Part shown: positions 21,820 through 34,850 of the stretch, piece by piece
Position numbering within the stretch: position 1 is the stretch's first letter
Layout of the letters: the number at the start of each line of letters is the position of its first letter
From: Spisula solida
Lineage: Eukaryota > Mollusca > Bivalvia > Venerida > Mactridae
Direction: 5' to 3'
Length of the DNA stretch: 64,000 nt
Assembly (NCBI GenBank): GCA_947247005.1
Contig: OX365945.1
Location: 17,056,501-17,120,500, forward strand
The notes under the pieces: generated by a model
What the model saw: only the letters and a program-made list of their open reading frames with translations
What the model was told of the DNA's origin: nothing
Databases searched by the model: none
Translations under genes and position numbers: made by a program

Positions 21820-24800
21820 ATGTTGCCAAAACTAAGACATGTTCTAGCAGTATGCCTCTTGGTTATGTGCGTCTGTCTAGTATTATACGCGCCATGTATT
21901 CATTTAATAAAACGGACTTTATTTACAAATATAATCAATTCTAAAACTTCGTCTGTAATGTTTAGAAGCGGAAAACCAAATGCATCATTAAAGGAGTTTT
22001 TACAATCGGTTGTTAAAAAAAGAATGCAAACTGTTCAAAACTGTAGCATTAGGGACGTGAAACTATCTGACCACCCGTTACCAGTAACTGGACTGATCAG
22101 CTTCCCCGGATCCGGAAACACATGGACACGACATCTTATACAACAAATGACCGGTAAGTTGTTTTATTTATTCGTAATATACACGTAGTTTCCATCAGTA
22201 TTGGGATTGGAACGCATACTGCACGGCGCCATTGGCTTGCAATGCGAAGTACCAACGCATTGAACCACTCGGCTATCGCGCCAAACCCCAAATAAAAAGA
22301 GTTTGCACAATTACCAGTACCAATGTAGTTACATGTACATCACATCACCTTGGCTAGCTATGTGGATAAATTATAACTGACTAAGTCAGCCGTCTATATA
22401 AAAAGTCACACGGTAGGTGGAATTGAAATCCACGACCCAAACTACGCCGATGTCTGGCACTGGAGTAATCTTATTTTTTTTAAAATTTATTAAATCGCCT
22501 TTCACTTAATTGCCAGGCTACATGATTTGGTGTTTGAGGATGAATTTGAAGTTTAGCAACACGTGCAACTGTATTTTAGTGTCATTATAGCTGATGTGGA
22601 TTTAAGTTTTCGGTTGCTTAATATTTCAATAGACAACAGTGCTCTAGGTGTAAGGACCAAGAAATGGTCACTTTGTTCTCAAAATTTATGAAGAACCAAA
22701 CTTTCACAAATCGTTTGGCTTCCAGAAAAGTATAAGGGGCATCCTGTTTGTCCCTTTATTTCGCATATTTCAGGCCCCAAACATGGTCCATCTACAAATT
22801 TGGTTCATTTATTTCTGGCTGTGAACGCCGATGCATAAAACTATAATGATACTGGTTATATCTTTTGCATCAATATCAAAATGGCAATTTATTTGTAGCA
22901 ATGAACGTGATTAAATAATAAGAGCTACTTAATTAGATTGCTTTGAACTGTTTTAAGGTGTCGACTATCAAACATGTGCCTGTATTTTCAGGGTTGGGAA
23001 CGTCAAGTTGTTACTGTGACGAGACACTTCGGGTGAATGGCTTTCCGTATGAATGTTACGATAAATTATCCATGACCATTGCAGTGAAGACACACGAATT
23101 CCAGCATTCGCAACAATTCAAATTCAATAAAATTGTGTTGTTGATTCGGAATCCATACGAGGCGATTGTGTCGTACGCTAACTTCATCAAACGACGACAC
23201 ACAGGGCATGCTTCCTCATTCGTATTAACACAGGGTTTGTTGAGTTTATTCATTCTAATTAAGTTTTAGGTCGATGGTGGAACAACCTCTACAACGTGTT
23301 TATTAAATCATTTTCTATTACACCTTATTCAAGAGGATATTGATCTCACAGTGGGTGCGAAAAAAAGCCAGTTGGCATTTTTTATTTTGAGCACCAAGTA
23401 ATGGGAAATATTGATAATTAGCAATAATAATGGTGTACGTTGTTCGGTAGGACATGGTCAGGAAGCGGACCTTTAATACAGGACTGTATAGTGGTTTTTG
23501 TTCCTTATATTATTCATAGATATACTTCCACCAAGTCTGTTTGAAACGCCTTCAATAACCCGTAAACCTGTGAATTCAGTAATATTTCGCTGGCTTTGAA
23601 GAATCAGATCGTAACTTCGTAAGTGCTATTTACGACCTTATATTTGGAATCTGCATCGCAATGTGCATTTTTTGCACCAATTTTCACGAAGGTCGGAAAA
23701 AGTCATGTTGACCACACTGAAGTAGAAACCGCAGTTTTTCGCAAAGAAAACAATAGTTTTAAGACAGTTGTTTTTCTTTTTTCTCAAAAAAAGCATTTTT
23801 GCACGTACGACCTTATTCTTCTAAGTCAATGATTTGTTGCGTAGTCCGTGATAAAACTGTATAAAGAAATGTACGTTTAATAATTACTTATTCGGATGTG
23901 TGGCCAATGACAATGGCTTAATAGTTGTGAGGATTTGATGTCGTGGTTGCATTCATACACTTATTCTAGTTAGTTTGCCCAAACGGCGAATAACTGCTTT
24001 TACAGCGGCAATATGTTCAACGATACAAAAACGAGTTTGATAGATTATGATTGAATATATTTCCATAGTTACTCTCAGCTGATAAATCTACACTTTTCTG
24101 ACCCGAATCTGTTTGAATAAAGCACTAACCCTAGATCGTGTCATTAGACTTTATGTCCCGGGGGTCTAAATTATTGATGCACACATTACACGGTGCTTTA
24201 GTGTCCATATCGTACATCAGATATTATACGGATATGTAATAGATCTGTATTCATTTTACATCCTCGGGGGACTGTGTTTGTTGAACGTGTTCTTTCAAAG
24301 AGATATTAAATTTAGCTTTATTTGAGCTTTATTTGAGTACTCGGTGATGACCGGAATTGACAAAATTTATTTAAATTAAATGTTTGATGACTCCACTGCC
24401 TACCTGCCGTAGTGTGTATATAAGATTTGGGCTAGTGTAATGTTGCCTTTCAAAGAAGTATGAGTACGTTTTTGCACATGTCGATCGGTGTGTTTTGGAT
24501 CGGTTACTAAAAACGCACATGACAACAAAATGGGTTTGACTGCTTTGGCGTATGAACCCACACAATGATTAAAAGTTTTCTATTTAAATACCAGTATGTA
24601 ACGTTATTACAGTGATAAACAGTGAAGAATAACGGTTACGTGTTCAAATTATATGTTGGTCAATCTTTTGGAAAGCATGTTATCATTGGCTTGACATCTC
24701 GGTTCTCGGAGTGAGGTTTGGGTCTTTTTAATCTATGCCAACCCATTACTCGGCTGTTATCTATGCCAACACCGCACTGGGATTTTAAAATAAGCCAACC

Positions 24801-26310
24801 CTGCATTCGTAGTTTCATATCATTATGCCTACCGCGCACTCGGTTTTGTTGTCAATGCCATCCCGCACTCATTTAGTATCAATACCGACCCCAATGACCC
24901 TGCATTCTGATTTTAACACCCTGTGTTCGAAGTTTTTTATCTTTGTCAGTCGCGCGCTCCTATTTAAACAAATGCCAACCCTGCACTCGGGGTTTACCTA
25001 TGTCAGCCCCTCACTCGTACATATAAATAAACAATTAACTATCATATAAGTAGATAAAATATACAACATCATATAGATAGTCTACAAATATTGATGGATA
25101 TAAACCGACAGCTGAACTAAGTGAACAATCGATGTTAGACGAGACCTGTTAGACTTAATTTCACATCAAGAGCAAATTGATGATTAAACAAGTTATACTA
25201 TAGTATCCTCTATATTAATCACAATGTACCAGACACGAACAAAACACAACTGGTGTGAAATTGGCAACGGTAGCGTTACCAACGATCTGACGTATCAAGC
25301 AAGTTCGCCAGTGATAGTGTTGTTCCTACTGTGTTACTTGCCAGCTTCACATTTGTCAATACTTACTTTTCAGTGTATTCTTTGCCAAATACAGCATGTA
25401 CATGTGGTATATCTGTTTTGTCCGCAAATATGACCGCTAATGAGACAATACAAAAAGTGCTCTTATAAGCGGATTGAACCATCTTTGTTCTAAATGTACG
25501 ACTTTGGTTTAGAATATTGCAAATATCAACATGATTTGAAAATAAATGAAGCAGTCCTATAAACATAATCTCTTCTGCATACAGTATTTAATATAATTAT
25601 AAATCACTATAAAAGGCGTGTGGCGGCTGTAAAAAGTGTCTCCGTACTTCGTTTCAGCGTAGTTAACATTTGCAATTTCAATACTCCCTTTATGGCAATA
25701 TGCTAATTTAAGAAACTATGTAGTGTGTAATTCATTGAGAGAGGCAGTGATAATGCCACAGTATAGGTATAGGCTTATTAGTACTTGAAATATCTTTTAT
25801 TGGGAAACGGATGATTGTCTGTCTCTAAATTACTTGTTTGGGTGACTAGGCGCTGGCGACTTGTCTATATATGGCTTCAAATGAGCTATGCATGTACAAT
25901 ATTTAATTCACTGCATTTCAGTCGTGGCTGGCACGTTCAACAACTCTCTAAGATGGTATAAACACTTAACAAAGGCTACAATAGGCAACTTCAGTGGGCC
26001 AGTACACATACTACAGTATGAGAAATTGGAGACCAAAATGTCGGATACTCTGTGGAAACTTGCACGTTTCTTAAATGTGAACATCACGCAGAATGACATT
26101 GACTGTACAGTGCAGCTACAGGAAGGAAACTTCCACAGAGAAATGACTCCAGAGAAACGTTTACAGCTTCTGAAAACAGTTTACAACAAAACACATCTAG
26201 TAATGATGAAAGAAGCTGCTGACTATACGGAGAATCTAGTGAAAGACGCTTACGGTATAGAATTAGATGTTGGTAGTTCTATTGAACGTGTATTATTGGA
26301 AAATATTTGA
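21820..26310 (+). CDS. WSCD-like type II membrane sulfotransferase, 321 aa (gene 3)
   Basis: Exons 21820-22153, 22992-23234 and 25922-26310 join exactly in phase (966 nt) and end at TGA. The first ATG in frame, at 21820, has A at -3 and places a single hydrophobic segment at residues 8-24 (LAVCLLVMCVCLVLYA), as in Golgi type II enzymes; the frame upstream opens only at a TTG. Residues 94-104, SFPGSGNTWTR, form the 5'-phosphosulfate loop of PAPS sulfotransferases; VKTHE (143-147) is in the usual catalytic position; LLIRNPYEAIVSY (161-173) is the 3'-phosphate site. The end (QEGNFHR, 259-265) also fits the WSCD group. No WSC domain is present. The family is expected to transfer sulfate from PAPS to glycans in the Golgi; vertebrate WSCD proteins have been linked to sialic acid sulfation. 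The substrate here is unknown. Confidence 0.9.
22195..22285 (-). repeat. tRNA-like SINE head
   Basis: Minus strand reads GGCGCGATAGCCGAGTGGTT, a good A-box of Leu/Ser tRNA type, then a B-box-like GCGTTCCAATCCC. The stems do not pair well enough for a working tRNA. Lies in the first intron of gene 3 (22154-22991). Confidence 0.6.
23264..23400 (-). repeat. Diverged copy of SINE family 1 tail and body
   Basis: On the minus strand it matches the 14805-15037 element in order: GGTGCTCAAAATAAAAAATG, AACTGGCTT, a weak GAATAAGGTG block, and CACCATCGACC at the end. Head missing. In the second intron of gene 3. Confidence 0.5.
23589..23833. mobile_element. Diverged MITE related to 39068-39314
   Basis: Left end GCTGGCTTTGAAGAATCAGA then TCGTAA resembles the left end of the 39068 element; the right end (ACGACCTTATTCTTCTAAGT) is its degraded inverted partner. 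In the gene 3 intron 23235-25921. Confidence 0.5.
24728..25022. repeat. Diverged minisatellite, about 8 units of ~35-45 bp
   Basis: Repeated motif ATGCCAACCC(T/G)GCACTCGG followed by a T-rich spacer ending TATC or similar. Units are uneven and diverged. In the second intron of gene 3. The rest of that 2.7-kb intron holds nothing I recognise. Confidence 0.65.
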
Positions 26311-26427
26311 GGGTGCTGATAGTAACATTTTTGATAGTTTTGTGAGAAACGAAGAAAAAAGTATGTGCTTCTTTTAAAATTCTTTTTAAACAACGGTCAT
26401 ATTTGTGCTATATTTTATATGCTTGTA

Positions 26428-26433
26428 AATAAA
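26428..26433 (+). promoter_or_regulatory. Poly(A) signal, gene 3
   Basis: AATAAA 118 bases after the TGA stop of the sulfotransferase gene. Confidence 0.75.
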
Positions 26434-29400
26434 CTTTATTTATATCCGATTAAAACATGTAACGTGTTACATGTACTATTAAATTAACGAATAAAATTGT
26501 ATGAATTTCTGTCTTGTTTAAACGTCATATTTTGATATACACTTTATTGAATTGAATTAAATATTCTATTCATGTGCTTAACACGTTTTGTTTTAAATTT
26601 CTTGTATTAAACAAATAAGCCTTTGGCATACAATAAATTTCGAAAACTTGTGACGGAGGTTGAAGCAAAATATAAGCATAACCTGTCTTCATCGGCTAGC
26701 CGGAGGATTCATATGAAGGCATGGCCGTTGTAGTAAGTAGCTATAGAGGTTGCTTAATGTGAAACAAGCTTCACTGGGGTACAGTTATAGTATGCGAGGC
26801 AAATAATGCGAGAGGGAGAGGGGGCGGCGGGCATACACGGGACTTGAGACAGAATTCGATTTCCAGGAAGGAATGTGACACGCCGAGTGATTCCGGTCCC
26901 GGGGAATAGACGGTGTTCTGATTTCAGATCCAAGTATTGAGGAATTTAGACGCCGAAAAAAAGCAGACAACCATTAACATGTGGTGGGCCATTCGATACA
27001 CCAAGCGTCTCCCTCTGTAGGGATTTAGACACACTGTTTGGGAATTGGGGAAGTTGCCGGCTAATTTTGGAAGGGTAAGTTAGTTCTGGTTAGGACGCCG
27101 TCTAGGAAAACTGGTTAGGTGAGTCGGTCGCTTTATATAGCTGAAATAAATTGTTGAGAAACGACGTAAATCCAATTAATCAGACCATGTTAATGTGCTC
27201 ATAATCAGTATGTTAATGGGAGACAACTGTGGACGAAAACGACTGATTACATTGATTTGCCTCCCTTGGGTTATAATGGTAGGAAATAAAATATGGTCTT
27301 TCAATTTTGCTATCTGAAAAACATTTGATGATTACATCATTAACTTTATCACGACTGTCAACATAGTCTTGCAAAGAACCATTGGTCATAGTCATGTTAG
27401 TATAATATTAAAAAGAAGCTGTAGTGTATACCACTTCCATTTCATAAAAACACATTTTCTGTTCAAAAGATAATATTAAGTCAGACAGGGAAGGCAGCAT
27501 GACTTCTGACTATGGAATCACATGCTACGATACACCTCTCGAACATGGGCATATATAGATGTGCCACCGAATAAAGCAACACGTACAAAGGGGAGATAAC
27601 TGTGGAAGTAATTGACTTTTTTTACATTGAGTTGCCTCCCTTTAATTCTAAAGGGTTGGAAATAAAATAGTCTTGAACTTAATTACTTCCCTTTGACTGC
27701 AAAAACGTGCACTGATTACATCATTAACATAATAATTACGTTAATCATAGTATCAGATATTGCATTATCAAAAATAGCATCTATCTGCTATCATGGCGAG
27801 ACCCTTACTGCTCATTATTAGGCAATCAGTATTGTGATGTTCTGTGTCATACCGTGAAAAAGATTATAATTAGCGTCGTTAATATCTGGATATGATTGTT
27901 GTATTACATATACTGGTAATTGCACACGATGCTGAATTGTAGTATTCACTAAGGTATTATGAAACAAAACCTATAAAAAACCTATATACTAAGGTTTAGT
28001 ACCAATGGAATCCGATATGAACAACATAACTAATTACAAAAATATTCATTGATCAATTCATACCTCCAAATATTACGAAGAAATCACTTTCGATTAGCAA
28101 AATTCTCAATTTTCTGCACTTTCACAGTTGAAACAAAATTACATGACTACTGCATGTTGAAGTTATGTGTGTGCCTCATTACAGACCTAATGCTACATAT
28201 TTTGCTAATACACAATTTCAAAGTCAAATGATCCTTCCGAAAGAAAAGACAATAATGCATGGTCATTAATAACAGTACTACATGTATGAAGCTAATGTCC
28301 GCCTGTATAACCCTGTATAGCCTGCATGTTTCTAACCACAACACACACAAGCGGCCCGTATGCCAGTGTCGTAATCTGTTCAACGACTCTGACCGTTCCA
28401 GTTCTCATACAGGTTCAATAAAAAATCTTTGCCATTAATAGTGTTCCATTTATGACAATCTTCGTTTCGGTTGCCTAAATTCCACGAACGGACGATCTCG
28501 ACATGAAATTTTTACCAAAATCTGCGAAATTTAATATTCACGAATAATTTATAAGTGATTTTACAGCAGTTTTGACTTCGAGATGGTCATATAGTCAGAA
28601 GTTTAACTGTACTGTAAACCAAGTGAGACTTTGTGCCCACCTTTTTATGCATTCGCTACATTCGAGCAGATGTGTCAAACAGACTTAGCGACGAGGATGA
28701 AATAATTGTTGAACAAGCGCCTAAAGACAATGTATAAACTCGACATAGCCTCTCGTTAATTGTTCTATCAATTTGACATGTCTGTATTCAGGTACTGACG
28801 TGGAGTTGAATTTATTGCATGGTATTACGAAATAATTGGACAAACCTCTAAATTTAGCGCCACTCGACCCGCTGACATAGGAATGAACTCTGGATTTGTA
28901 CAGTTAACGTACGTAGTCCGTCATTGTTGAGTTAGATAACTTTATTCAATAGTTTACTACCCCTATGTCAATAGATTTTGAAGAAATTAAACCTGATATA
29001 AGGATACAAACAACGCCTTATCACCCTAGAAATGACCGAGCACATACCATCTCGCAAAATGTTGAAAATGTCAAAATTATTCATGTCAAAATTATTGTCA
29101 ACCTTTCCCAACCCGATATTTCTGGTCGGACAGTCCGGCGGCGCTCTATCAACTGAGCTAGCTGAGTGCACTTGTAAGTATGAAACTGTACTTTTTTAAA
29201 AAAAATATACTTTTATTAATAATTTAAATTTACATAATTAATTTAAATATTTCTGTAACTTTATTTTTTATCACTGATAGAGAGTTACTTGCACGAATAT
29301 CAGCTGTATGACTGGGTGAGCTTTACTTTACAAAATAGACGTCCCTTTAAAGACAGGGGATTGCTTTATTCAGGCCCTGATTGAATGTTGAAATGAACAT

Positions 29401-30053
29401 AGTTTAAGGGATATTTTGTTATCTTTGAGCGAGAACAAATATTCATATCAGGTAGCCGATCTTACACAAACCCTTGCTGCATTCATTAACGGCATTCATT
29501 ACATCTGTCAATTGTTGCGTGAGCATGAATGCGTGTTGAACAGATTGAATGAAGGAACTGTGTTTGTTTGTCAGGTATTGAGTGTTTAGCAATAAAATCT
29601 TGTTGACTCGGCCAACAACCCTATGACAAAAATCTATAAATCAAGTCACGTGACACATTGAGTATTTTTCAAAATGACGTGAAATTATCTTAAATGACCG
29701 CTCATTGCGTAGGGTCAAATGGCCGTAAAACCTGAAGCTTCTTTGATCAAGGTCACCATGACTTAATCTAAAGTGGACAAAATCCAGGTATGGCTAAAGG
29801 TAACAATGTACCGTATAAATACCGGACAGTCGTATGTACAGCACAGCCTCTCTGTAGTGGTCCTTTTAGCAACAATTTTTATTCACAACATCTTTGTTTC
29901 CAGTTGCAAGAAATTGTTACATGTATATCTTAGTATTTACAAAGCACACATAACTGAAAAAACAGCCAAAAAATGAAAATTGCTCTGAACAGGTTATACC
30001 GAAAAACCGACTTATCAATTTTATTATGAAAACAATTCACAGCTCTTTGCTTC
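26434..30053. other. Intergenic: CpG-richer block, paired repeat, tRNA-like piece
   Basis: 26800-27075 is richer in G+C and CpG than its surroundings and ends in a donor-like GGAAGG/GTAAGT (27074/27075); it could be an untranslated first exon, but nothing downstream supports one. 27215-27360 and 27585-27745 are diverged direct copies (GGGAGA(C/T)AACTGTGGA, TTGCCTCCCTT, TGATTACATCATTAAC). The rest has no coding signal. Confidence 0.45.
29095..29168 (-). repeat. tRNA-like SINE head
   Basis: Minus strand carries a near-perfect A-box, TAGCTCAGTTGATAGAGC, followed by GCCGCCGGAC. The B-box is degraded (TATCGGGTTGGG). A tRNA pseudogene or SINE head rather than a working tRNA. Confidence 0.6.
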
Positions 30054-30491
30054 ACCTCAATAATAAAACCTACAAAATACGAATACCAATGTTCTTGTTT
30101 TGTCTCTTAGAGTGGTCTTACTATTGAGGTTATAATGTACTAATTTTACACCCGGATTAATACAGAAAGGAGACCAGTGTACTACAATGGTCCCAAACGA
30201 TGGCCTTATTATTGAGGTTTCATGTACTCTTTTTCACCTGAACATAACTACCAACTCCTAAATAAGACCTCTTTAAGAGCTCTAATGATCGTCTCTTATT
30301 AATGCGGTTATACTATACCCATTTTAACATGAACATAACGATCAACTCAAAAATAAGACCAGTTTCTAGGATCCTAAGGATAGTCTTATTACTGCGGTTA
30401 TAACATGTATTCATTTTAACCTGATCATAACGACCAACTCAATTTGACGACCAGGGTCCAATGGTAATAGGGTGGTCTTATTAGAGTGGTG
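30054..30491. mobile_element. Inverted-repeat element with internal ~90-bp tandem units
   Basis: Left end CACCTCAATAATAAAACC and right end GGTCTTATTAGAGTGGTG are inverted copies. Inside, a unit of about 90 bp recurs (starts near 30111, 30199, 30285, 30379 and 30470), each with '(T)CTTATTA(T/C)TGAGGTTATA'-like text and ACCAACTC...AATAAGACC. It shares its GTGGTCT-AATTATTG motif with the MITE at 5115-5302. Confidence 0.55.
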
Positions 30492-33400
30492 TTTACAGTA
30501 TATTTTGTTGAATCATCGGACGTTGCACTGACTCCGCATTCCTATATCAAACTGTGTTTTCATAATGATTTGTGAACAGGTATTCCTTCCTCCCTCAATA
30601 TTGACTCTTCTCCAAGAAATATGGCGTTATATCATACCTACTGGTCTTGTGTATATCTTACAAGGCATGTCTGGTAAGAATCATTTAATATGATTTCCAT
30701 GTTTTATAAACAAAAAGCCAGAAATTATCAAAAAGCCGACCGTGACCTCTGGATAGCATCCAAAACGTTATGTAAATATTATAGTTAGGTGTAAATTTAC
30801 ACATCGTGGTCAAGATTTTGCAATCAATTTTTGGTCAGCGGTCAGCCTGCCCATTGCTTGAATATATACACAATTGAGAAGCGGAAGTTATATACGTCAC
30901 ACTGGTAATCTTCAGTATTTATTTATCAAGATTTTTGCATGATTACTATCCAGATGAGGTCCTGAAAGTTCAGCTTCAAGGATGTACTTGTTCGATTACG
31001 CAAAAACACGGACTTAATATATCTTACTCATAACTAGGTTTCAACAAAAATAATCCCATTAATTTGTGTACATGTAGTATTAAGTGACCGCATGTTATCT
31101 TTATATCGTCATTTATTATAAGCATTTCACCAGGAACAAAAGTCGCTGATCGTTGATTAGATCTTCATACGTCATGTATGTTCACACATTTGTTTAGTTC
31201 ACCAACGGTAGTTTTTGGGGAGGGTCGGTGAAACGAAGAACAACTCAAATTGTATATTTCACATGTGCAATGTCGTTATTTTGAGCCGGTATATTTCATG
31301 GTTATGCCAACCCTTGGTTTCACGTATAAGAAGTCTGGAGTGAAGTTTTATCAGCAATTATGCGATTGTAAGTGCACCAGTGCTATATTTATCATAGTTC
31401 ACTCTTGTTAGTCCTGGATGATATCGTAACAATAACATATCAAATAATGTTTCCGATGTTTGTATAAAGTAACGAGCTCAGATAATTTCAAAAAATACTA
31501 CCGTAACTTGAATATGAAAAATAACATGTATTCATAGATGTATTCATCTTCAAACATAATTTTCATTATCGTATCGTTTGACAGTAATAATATTTCAAAG
31601 TGCATTTTATAGGGAAATTCTGTCAAATTATATAAATTGTGTGTTTTATGGCGTGTTAATCTGATACAGCTCCGTGTCGCAATAAAACGCTGCCCCTCTT
31701 TCATAATGTCTCAATTTCGTCCTGTAATTTTATTTACAGCAGTGGTCATTCACTAATTAACGCTCCGACACCACTGCTAATTTCATCCATTGAAAGTTTG
31801 TCCCAATATATCCCCAAAGAAAGTGACCAAACGGTCATCTAAGGGTCATATAGGGGTCTAAAATGGTCCTAACTCGATATATGGACAGATTGCGAGACTT
31901 TTAAACACGCTGAGATCCCATATGCCACCTTGTACAATACGCTGCGTAATTCTCGGGTATTGTGCCGTACAATTCACATCATATCGCCCAACACCGCACT
32001 CTAATTAAGTCTCTAGATTAGCTGACTGGTCAAAGTGAGGCCCTGCATGCGTTCACAAATGTGTGCCCACGTCAAACATTCTACGTAGTATCAACCACTT
32101 ATTCTGTTGGGCATGTGACTCAAACAACCACCTTCGTTACCAATAACACACAATCGAAGTCTTGGTTTCTTTTCTCTCATAATCTCCAGCAACGGAACAC
32201 ATCAGGAATGAGGTGTCGAGAGTGAATTATATACGTTATAGAACTTGTTTCATAATCGAACTAAAATAAATTCGTTACTAAACGAATCACATTTGATATA
32301 TCCATGTACAGGTTCCTTTAGATTGGTTGGACAGTTAACGGTCATATGCAATCAAGTCGTTGTGACTAATTTATTGATTTGGTTCTCTTTTGCAGTTGAT
32401 GTCGATCAAAATTTTCAAATGTTAAAGCAGGTTGTTGTCAATAAGAATATGATTTCCGCTGATAAACGAACCCGTTTGAATAAAACAGGGTGTCGTTTAT
32501 TTAAGAATTCGATGTCACCTAAATTAAACAGTCACCTGTCCTAAGAAAACATTTTTTTACTAAATTCGTTTTAGTTTTTTAAAGCTACTTTAGTTTGACA
32601 ATCTGAAGCTTCAAGTAGCCACATTTGATGTAGCCCGATCGTTCGAAAATATTACGATGCTTAGATACATTTGTATACGTATTATTTATTAAGTGTATAT
32701 ATTAGTTTGAAGCACTAAACAAGGGACCCCAGTTACCCTTTATCTTTAAATATCACGCATTTTCAAAAATGATATTATGTCATCGTATATCATATCACGT
32801 ATCATGTAGGCTCCCTCGACGCTGGGGGTCATTGGCCAATTAGGCAGAGATGAAACCGACTGGCCTAGCACTTCGTCTGTCTCAGTCGAACACACAAAAA
32901 CATAGCTTGTTGGAATACGGCATGCTGGCTATTTTTAAAAATAAAAATAATTCCTTTTTCAGCGATATTTCTTTGATGACAATTGCGAGTGGGGGAACAC
33001 ACCCTGAGTTTAGTGACCCCTTCCATGGCCTATCTAGTTCTACTTCGTTTGAACTTCATGATTATTTCTCTTCCATTTGACAGCTGCATGTTGACAGTCG
33101 TCAATTTTTATAATTAAACGTTTAAAAATTGAAAAATTCTTTCGCATGCAATTGACCTCGGTATTGCACCACTGGTTTCGTAACAATGCGCAGGTGCTTG
33201 CGCATTTCCGGACACTTAAGACGTGTCATAAAATATCGTCGTCTAAATTTGGAACAATTTCTCGGACATCTTGCAGGAAACAATGACTTGACACTGTCGT
33301 AATTTTCATAACACCTAGCCATATTGAAATGAAATAATCTAATCCAAAATTAGAAAACAATTACTGCTGCCCTCTAGATGATGATAAACCTGTAAAGGTT

Positions 33401-34757
33401 GGTATAATATTTTACCAGAAGATAAGTAAATCTATAAAAAGTATTTATGGTGTTATGTTTGGTCTACAAGGTACAATATTAAGGGAAAGAACATTAGATA
33501 TGTAGGCAGATACTTGCTATAAGATTTCAAACATGTTTCTATCAGAATTTATTACGTATTTAAGTACTTTTCAAACCATTTGAATTGATTTTAAAATATT
33601 TCATATTTTGACCATCAACTAACGTTGAGTACCTTTAATGTAGTAAAATGTTATTATATTATATCAGTTTGTTTATGATTTCCCTCACGTTAATGGTAGA
33701 ATAATGATCTTAATGATAAACTATATAATTTATATTATGACCTCAACCACCGACACCATGGAACGGCAAAGTACATGTATCAAGATAATGTGACTGGGTA
33801 CATATTCGTCGGGTTATACCGTGTGGGGTAGTCTCTATAAGACCGAAATGCCATCGATTAAACTTTAAACCTGTTAATGTCTAATAATTAACATAAAAAT
33901 TAAGAACCATTTGGATACTGTCGGTCATCATCGTGTTGCTTAATATATATTGACCGAAGTGTTCCGACGGTTTGTTGGCATGTACACGTTGAACAAATGA
34001 GCGACGCCATCATTTTGTAACCTAGGTAATAGGTTGAGACATTTTAATTCTTTCCAATTTATTCGTGTCCGCGTTTCATGACCATAGTTTGATAAGTTAC
34101 CCAGATAAGGGGAACTCCATCCGACAGGTTTACTTTCACCTCACATTGCTCAATTTTGACGTAATTGTTTTGACATAGGGCGGTCAAGAGTGGTCACACA
34201 TTAAAGGGGGAGTGTCAGTCTAGGTACACAGTAATGTAATATATTGTATATACACTATAATATGATTTATGAATCATATTTGTATGTATATTTGATATAA
34301 CAGTAATGTAAAGCTATAAACAAAAATATGAGTACAATTGGTCTCCACAATGTGTGCCACCTACTGGTCATAGATGGATTTATGTCGACATAATATATCA
34401 AACCATAATTATACTACAAATACGGCACGTAAATACATGTCATACCGACATGTCAAATCAATATTATATGCCAAGGATAAAACAAGAAAGGGTTCAAAGG
34501 AACCCTTATTTCCATCATAATGTGACAGTGAAGTTATTTAGGTTAATGTCACCTGTTAAACGACCACCTGCTTTAAGCAACTATATTTGATGGCTGACTG
34601 CTAACAATGGTAGAAGATTGTATAATTTTACTACATCTATCCTCTTGAGAATGCAGTAAAGCAACACATCTACACCAAGTCAATGTTCATCCTTTTCTGG
34701 GATGACATCGACCTATATCTTCCTATTGATGAGTAAAAATAAAATTTGGAAACGTTT
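30492..34757. other. Intergenic, no supportable gene
   Basis: Only a truncated SINE (32160-32265) is recognised. Frames such as 32245-32544 and 32850-33080 lack splice signals, composition bias or known motifs. Confidence 0.5.
32160..32265 (+). repeat. Truncated SINE family 1 (3' half)
   Basis: Matches the tail of 14805-15037 in plus orientation: TTTCTTTTCTCTCATAATC, CATCAGGAATGAGGTGTCGA and ACTTGTTTCATAATCGAAC. The tRNA-like head is absent. Confidence 0.75.
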
Positions 34758-34759
34758 AC

Positions 34760-34850
34760 AGTAAATCCTCGTTACCTCGAGGACCCATCGGGACAAACCA
34801 AATGCTCGAGTTAAGCCAGGTGCTCGAAATATCAGAAGTCGATGATGAAT
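34760..34850. repeat. Solo pogo-like transposon end
   Basis: TACAGTAAATCCTCGTTACC then TCGAGG resembles the ends of pogo/Tigger elements and is similar in layout to the element at 45-929. I could not find a matching inverted end downstream, so it is a truncated copy. Confidence 0.4.

Noticed and set aside
26785..26970. 61-codon minus frame in the CpG-rich block
   Set aside because: Starts at TTG, has no motif, and the block's open frame follows from its G+C content.
32245..32544. 99-codon plus frame
   Set aside because: Begins at TTG inside a SINE tail and shows no domain; chance frame.
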